From: Selenomonas sp. ND2010 | GTDB lineage: Bacteria > Bacillota > Negativicutes > Selenomonadales > Selenomonadaceae | Length of the DNA: 64,000 nucleotides | Direction of reading: 5' to 3' | NCBI RefSeq assembly: GCF_000702005.1 | Contig: NZ_JNKI01000002.1 | Span: 62,001 to 126,000, forward strand | Shown here: in pieces, positions 60,432 through 64,000 of the stretch | Layout: every line of letters starts with the position of its first letter | Position numbering within the stretch: position 1 is the first letter of the stretch | Made by a program: the position numbers and the translations under genes | Notes under the pieces: generated by a model | Database searches by the model: none | Seen by the model: the letters and a program-made list of their open reading frames with translations, nothing else | What the model was told of the DNA's origin: nothing

Positions 60432-62135
60432 ATGACGAGAAATGTGAAAATAAAAGGCAGCGTAGCTTTAGGCGTGCTGCTTGCTTTTACTGCCTGGAGC
60501 GAAAGCGGCGCGTGTGCACCAGGGGTCGTACCGCCGCTGGATGCTGGTACGTTGACGAGTGATGAACGAAATAGCAGCGTGGAACTCCCCGACTTTGGCA
60601 GTGGCAATGCAGCGATTGCGGTCCCTGAAGAAGAAAAGCCTGAGCTGGCTATGGCAGCCGAAGTAAAAGTAAAGGTGAATGGATTTCGCATTACGGGACA
60701 GGATATTTACCAGGAAAAAGTCTTGCAGGACCTACTAAAAGATTATCAGGGACGCATGGTAACGTTTAAAGAACTGCTGCAGGGCGCAGAGAAAATCACG
60801 GCGTATTTTCGTCAGCATGGGTACTTGATGGCGCGGGCCTACTTGCCAGCACAAAAAATTAACGGTGGCATCGTAGAGTACACCATTCTGGTAGGCCGCC
60901 TAGGAAAGGTCAACGTGGAGAATAAAACCAAAATCCATGATTACATCGTGAAGCGGGAAATTGGTTTTATGAAACCGGGGGAGTATTTGACGCGGAAAAA
61001 ATTGGAACGCGCCGTTTGGTTGTTATCCGATTTAGCAGGAGCAGATGCGCGTGCTAAGTTATCGCCAGGAGAAACATCTGGTACGGTCGATGTGCAGATT
61101 GCTTTGGCGCCGCATAAAGGGAAATGCGGCGCAATAACAGGAGATAACTATGGCAATCGGTATACCAATTACAATACCTTTGGCATTTCGTATGACTTTT
61201 TGAATCCGGAACATGAAGGCGGGCAGCTGGCTGTTGCCGCGAATATGACTGGGGAAGAATTATACAGCTATAATGTCAATTACACATTGCCCGTCCTGAG
61301 TGCTGGCTGGAAGGCATCGCTAGGCTATAACATGTTGTCGTATCATTTAGGGGATATTTACCGCCCGTTGTCAGCGTATGGAACATCGCGGACGGTTTCT
61401 GCTGGTTTGGATTATGCGGTTACACGGAGCCAGTATCGAAACCTTTATGCGGCACTTCGCTATGAACACACTGCGCTTACCGATGAACTCCGGCTGGTGG
61501 ATTCCAGCGTTCGTAAATATAGTCATGGTATGGTGGCTTCGCTTTATGGTGAGCAATCGGTTCGAAGAGGTGTTTCCAGTTGGCGAGTGGATTATAAATG
61601 GGGAACCCTGGGATTTCGGGATGAAGAAGGCTGGCAACAGGATAGATGGGCACATACAGCAGGGACGTTTCATAAAATGCGGGTGAACTGGCAGCACTAT
61701 CAGCATTTGCCCTACCGGTTGAATTTGTTGCTATCCGCTAGAGGCCAATTGGCTAGTCATAATCTCGACTCTTCGGAACATTTTTCTTTGGGAGGTGCCG
61801 CTGGGGTACGGGCTTATCCAGCCAGTGAAGCATCAGGGGATATTGGCTATTTGTTGCGGGCAGAGCTGCGGTATCCGTTGTGGCAGCAAGATAAAAATCA
61901 AATTCAGCTGGCGGGGTTCTTGGACCATGGCGGCGTAAAGCTGGAGTGTCATAAGCAGGCGGCGGGAGAAAATCATCGTTATCTCCAGGGAGCAGGGGTT
62001 GGTATCCTGCTGACGCGCTCCGATGAAGGTTTTTTGCGCGCCGATTATGCTTGGCCACTGGGGGCAGAACGTCCGCGCAATGATCGCAATAATGCTAGTG
62101 GTCATTTCTGGCTTCGCGGCGGAATTTATTTTTAA
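60432..62135 (+). CDS. TpsB outer-membrane transporter (ShlB/FhaC/HecB family)
   Basis: 567 aa from the ATG at 60432 (a frame to 60402 exists but would begin in the terminator). A signal peptide (about 1-30) and a Pro/acidic linker precede two POTRA domains (about 75-140 and 145-220: VNGFRITGQDIYQEKVL, GRLGKVNVENKTKIHDYIVKREI). A 16-strand-type beta barrel with alternating aromatic strands follows and ends in Phe (RGGIYF). The VRAYPASEASGD segment matches the conserved VRGY motif of FhaC loop 6. It exports the TpsA protein encoded 134 bp downstream. Confidence 0.88.
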   Translation: MTRNVKIKGSVALGVLLAFTAWSESGACAPGVVPPLDAGTLTSDERNSSVELPDFGSGNAAIAVPEEEKPELAMAAEVKVKVNGFRITGQDIYQEKVLQDLLKDYQGRMVTFKELLQGAEKITAYFRQHGYLMARAYLPAQKINGGIVEYTILVGRLGKVNVENKTKIHDYIVKREIGFMKPGEYLTRKKLERAVWLLSDLAGADARAKLSPGETSGTVDVQIALAPHKGKCGAITGDNYGNRYTNYNTFGISYDFLNPEHEGGQLAVAANMTGEELYSYNVNYTLPVLSAGWKASLGYNMLSYHLGDIYRPLSAYGTSRTVSAGLDYAVTRSQYRNLYAALRYEHTALTDELRLVDSSVRKYSHGMVASLYGEQSVRRGVSSWRVDYKWGTLGFRDEEGWQQDRWAHTAGTFHKMRVNWQHYQHLPYRLNLLLSARGQLASHNLDSSEHFSLGGAAGVRAYPASEASGDIGYLLRAELRYPLWQQDKNQIQLAGFLDHGGVKLECHKQAAGENHRYLQGAGVGILLTRSDEGFLRADYAWPLGAERPRNDRNNASGHFWLRGGIYF

Positions 62136-62200
62136 AAATTCCTTATAAAGAAGTTAAAAGAAACTTAAATCTTTCAATTTCAGAAAATACATTTAAGTTT

Positions 62201-62228
62201 TTGACGGCTTTGACCGATATAATATATG
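62201..62228 (+). promoter_or_regulatory. possible promoter of tpsA
   Basis: TTGACG (62201-62206), 16-nt spacer and TATATG (62223-62228), with TATAAT also at 62218-62223. The presence of a separate promoter means tpsA need not depend on tpsB readthrough. Confidence 0.5.
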
Positions 62229-62269
62229 GGAAATACTTTATCGACTTAAGGTAAAGGAGGGAGTGCCTT

Positions 62270-64000
62270 ATGAAATATTCACGGAGGAAGAGATGGCATT
62301 TGGCATTAGCCTTGGGGCTCACGATTTCTACGTTTTCATTTGCTACAGTAGAAGGGGCTCCAGAGGGCGGTAAAGTTCGGTCCGGTAAGGCTGAAATCAG
62401 TAGAGATGAACATGCATTAGTCGTAGATCAGCAGACGCGGCATGTGGCCTTGGATTGGCAGAAATTTGACATTGCTCAAGGGGAAACGGTGGAATTCCGG
62501 CAGCAGGCTCACGATATTGCGGTAAATCGCGTGGTAGGCAACAAGGCTTCGGAAATTTATGGTAACTTAAAAGCAGCGGGCAGTGTCTTTTTACTCAATC
62601 CAAATGGAATACTGTTTGGCAAAGGGGCACAAATTGACACGGGGAGTTTGGTCGCATCAACGGCTAACGTAGATGATCGTTTCATGACGAGCTTTGGCGA
62701 GGGTGTGGAGACAATCGCATTGAAGCTGGATGAAACTTCAACAGGACACATCATAAATGCTGCGGATATCAAGGCCCAAGGCGGTTTGGTAGCTTTGCAG
62801 GCATCGGTGGTGCAAAATACGGGACATATTGAAAACGCTGGCGGACAGGTGGCGTTAAGTGCGGTGAAAAATCTGGATTTGGCCATTGATACTGCGGGAA
62901 AATTAAACTTCACGGCCAGCGGGGAACAGGCACAGGCCCATGTCCTCAATAGCGGAACGATTAATGCTGCAGGCGGACAGGTGATAATGACGGCCAAGAG
63001 CGCTGGCGATATGCTCAGTGAAGTGGTCAATCACTCTGGGATTATCGAGGCAAAGAATCTTAGTGTCAATGACCAAGGAGAAATCATCTTGGATGGCGGC
63101 AGCCATGGACAGGTGAATGTTTCCGGAACGCTTGACGTGTCGGGGTTGAATGATGGGACTGCTGGTGGTACGATCCGCGTGCTTGGTGAAGGCACTAATA
63201 TCGCTGATACGGCGGTATTGAAAGCCATTGGCCAGACTGATGGCGGTTTGATTGAGACGTCTGGAGATATTTTGCACGTTGATACGAATGCGGTTATTGA
63301 TGCGGCGGGCATCACGGGAAAGGCTGGCGAGTGGTTCATCGATCCGGTGGACATTATCATTAGCAATGAACAGCCTGAGGGCTACACGGATGTTACGCCA
63401 ACAAGTTTCGAGTCAGTTTCTACGGACCAATATTATGAAAGCCAGAGTGTGACGACGGAGGAGAAACACAGCTATCTGAATGCAGATTACATTAGCTGGC
63501 GGTTAAGCAATGGAACCAGTGTTAGAATCCAAGCATTGGATACGAATCCTCTTGAACCGGATAAAAAACTATATTCTTTGGGAGTTTCCAATATCACCGT
63601 AAATTCGCCCATTGAGAAATCTGTTTCGAAGATGAATGGGGTCGGTACAGCCTATGGCTCGGAAACCGGAGAAGCAACGTTGACTTTGCAGGCCCAGCGC
63701 AACGTCATAATCAATGCACCGATTACGGCAACAGCAGGGATGCTGAATGTTAATTTGCATGCTGACACAGACGGTGATGCCAAAGGCATGGTGGTGGTGA
63801 ACAGCGATATTACAACCAATGGCGGTAATTTCACGGCTGGCTGCGGTGAGACGATTGATTCAGGTCATGTGGGGACCTATTTTGGTCATGCGAATGATGA
63901 AAAAGATGCTGACGGAAATTACCCTGTGGATGGGGACCGCAGAATCTTGACTAATGGCGGCAAAGTGTCGCTTTATGGTGACGTAGCACTAGGGCTCAAC
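62270..64000 (+). CDS. TpsA haemagglutinin-type exoprotein, N-terminal part
   Basis: 577 codons are visible with no stop before the window edge; the true protein is longer. RBS AAAGGAGGGAGTGCCTT. A signal peptide (KYSRRKRWHLALALGLTISTFSF...) leads into a TPS secretion domain (about 35-290) with the conserved NPNGILFGKGAQID and repeated beta-helix turns such as NAGGQVALSAVKNLDLA. Further right come FWIDP-like GEWFIDPVDIIIS and ITTNGGNFTA repeats. Such proteins are exported by the adjacent TpsB and act as adhesins or contact-dependent toxins; the effector end is outside the window. Confidence 0.9.
   Translation, partial: MKYSRRKRWHLALALGLTISTFSFATVEGAPEGGKVRSGKAEISRDEHALVVDQQTRHVALDWQKFDIAQGETVEFRQQAHDIAVNRVVGNKASEIYGNLKAAGSVFLLNPNGILFGKGAQIDTGSLVASTANVDDRFMTSFGEGVETIALKLDETSTGHIINAADIKAQGGLVALQASVVQNTGHIENAGGQVALSAVKNLDLAIDTAGKLNFTASGEQAQAHVLNSGTINAAGGQVIMTAKSAGDMLSEVVNHSGIIEAKNLSVNDQGEIILDGGSHGQVNVSGTLDVSGLNDGTAGGTIRVLGEGTNIADTAVLKAIGQTDGGLIETSGDILHVDTNAVIDAAGITGKAGEWFIDPVDIIISNEQPEGYTDVTPTSFESVSTDQYYESQSVTTEEKHSYLNADYISWRLSNGTSVRIQALDTNPLEPDKKLYSLGVSNITVNSPIEKSVSKMNGVGTAYGSETGEATLTLQAQRNVIINAPITATAGMLNVNLHADTDGDAKGMVVVNSDITTNGGNFTAGCGETIDSGHVGTYFGHANDEKDADGNYPVDGDRRILTNGGKVSLYGDVALGLN

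Noticed and set aside
1-64000. tRNA, rRNA, CRISPR array or prophage
   Set aside because: No cloverleaf-like or rRNA stretches, no regularly spaced repeats and no phage structural genes were recognised by reading; a covariance-model search would be needed to exclude small RNAs.

Overview
The window looks like a chromosomal segment of a motile, diderm member of the Firmicutes (Negativicutes, Selenomonas-like). This is inferred from the mix of classic Firmicutes gene neighbourhoods (asp23-amaP-DUF2273-nusB-xseAB-ispA-dxs-tlyA-nadK-argR-recN; IreB-ruvX-DUF1292-mltG-trmR-U32; scpA-scpB; mutS2) with a two-partner secretion pair (an outer-membrane TpsB porin and a haemagglutinin-type TpsA exoprotein) that needs an outer membrane. 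A flagellin lysine methylase homologue and a YvyF-like protein suggest flagella. No rRNA, tRNA, CRISPR array or prophage was seen.

Layout. 1-6.3 kb is an AT-rich accessory stretch: a DUF805 tail, a five-zinc-ribbon membrane protein, a decayed IS256-family element, small exported proteins, a zinc-ribbon AIM24 protein, an internally deleted IS30-family element and a PPP-type phosphatase. 6.3-8.4 kb holds a beta-carbonic anhydrase and two orphans. 8.5-12.1 kb is a minus-strand NAD-salvage operon (nrtR-pncA-pncB-nadE) read from a promoter region carrying a 24-bp-periodic operator array. 12.2-16 kb has an orphan, an Fe-S aldo/keto reductase, a FliB-type methylase, a ZIP transporter and a small orphan. 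16.2-29 kb holds FKBP, a second (glutamine-dependent) NAD synthetase, threonine synthase, ATP-type PEP carboxykinase, DUF4127, a HAD phosphatase, recG, dapB and asd. 29-36.4 kb carries the IreB-to-U32 cluster (tRNA wobble-uridine modification), acylphosphatase, aroQ and an aminopeptidase; 36.5-47.4 kb has efp and the long asp23-to-recN cluster. 47.5-59.5 kb carries small orphans, nudF, an M50 protease, scpAB, an RlhA-like U32 protein, mutS2, a class A PBP and tyrS. 59.5-64 kb has a structured untranslated leader, a secreted CAP-domain protein and the TPS pair, cut by the window end.

How it fits together. Pyridine nucleotide metabolism recurs (nicotinamidase, nicotinate phosphoribosyltransferase, two NAD synthetases, NAD kinase, NrtR-type regulator, ADP-ribose pyrophosphatase). 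Aspartate-family biosynthesis (asd, dapB, thrC), isoprenoid supply (dxs, ispA), RNA modification (trmR, TrhP-like, RlhA-like, TlyA) and DNA repair/recombination (recG, recN, xseAB, ruvX, mutS2) make up most of the rest. The main unexplained signals are a recurrent palindrome YTGACNNGTCAR concentrated at 14.1-18.3 kb, a multi-branched leader RNA before the CAP gene, and the operator array before nrtR. About one gene in four uses TTG or GTG as its start when judged by ribosome-binding-site placement.
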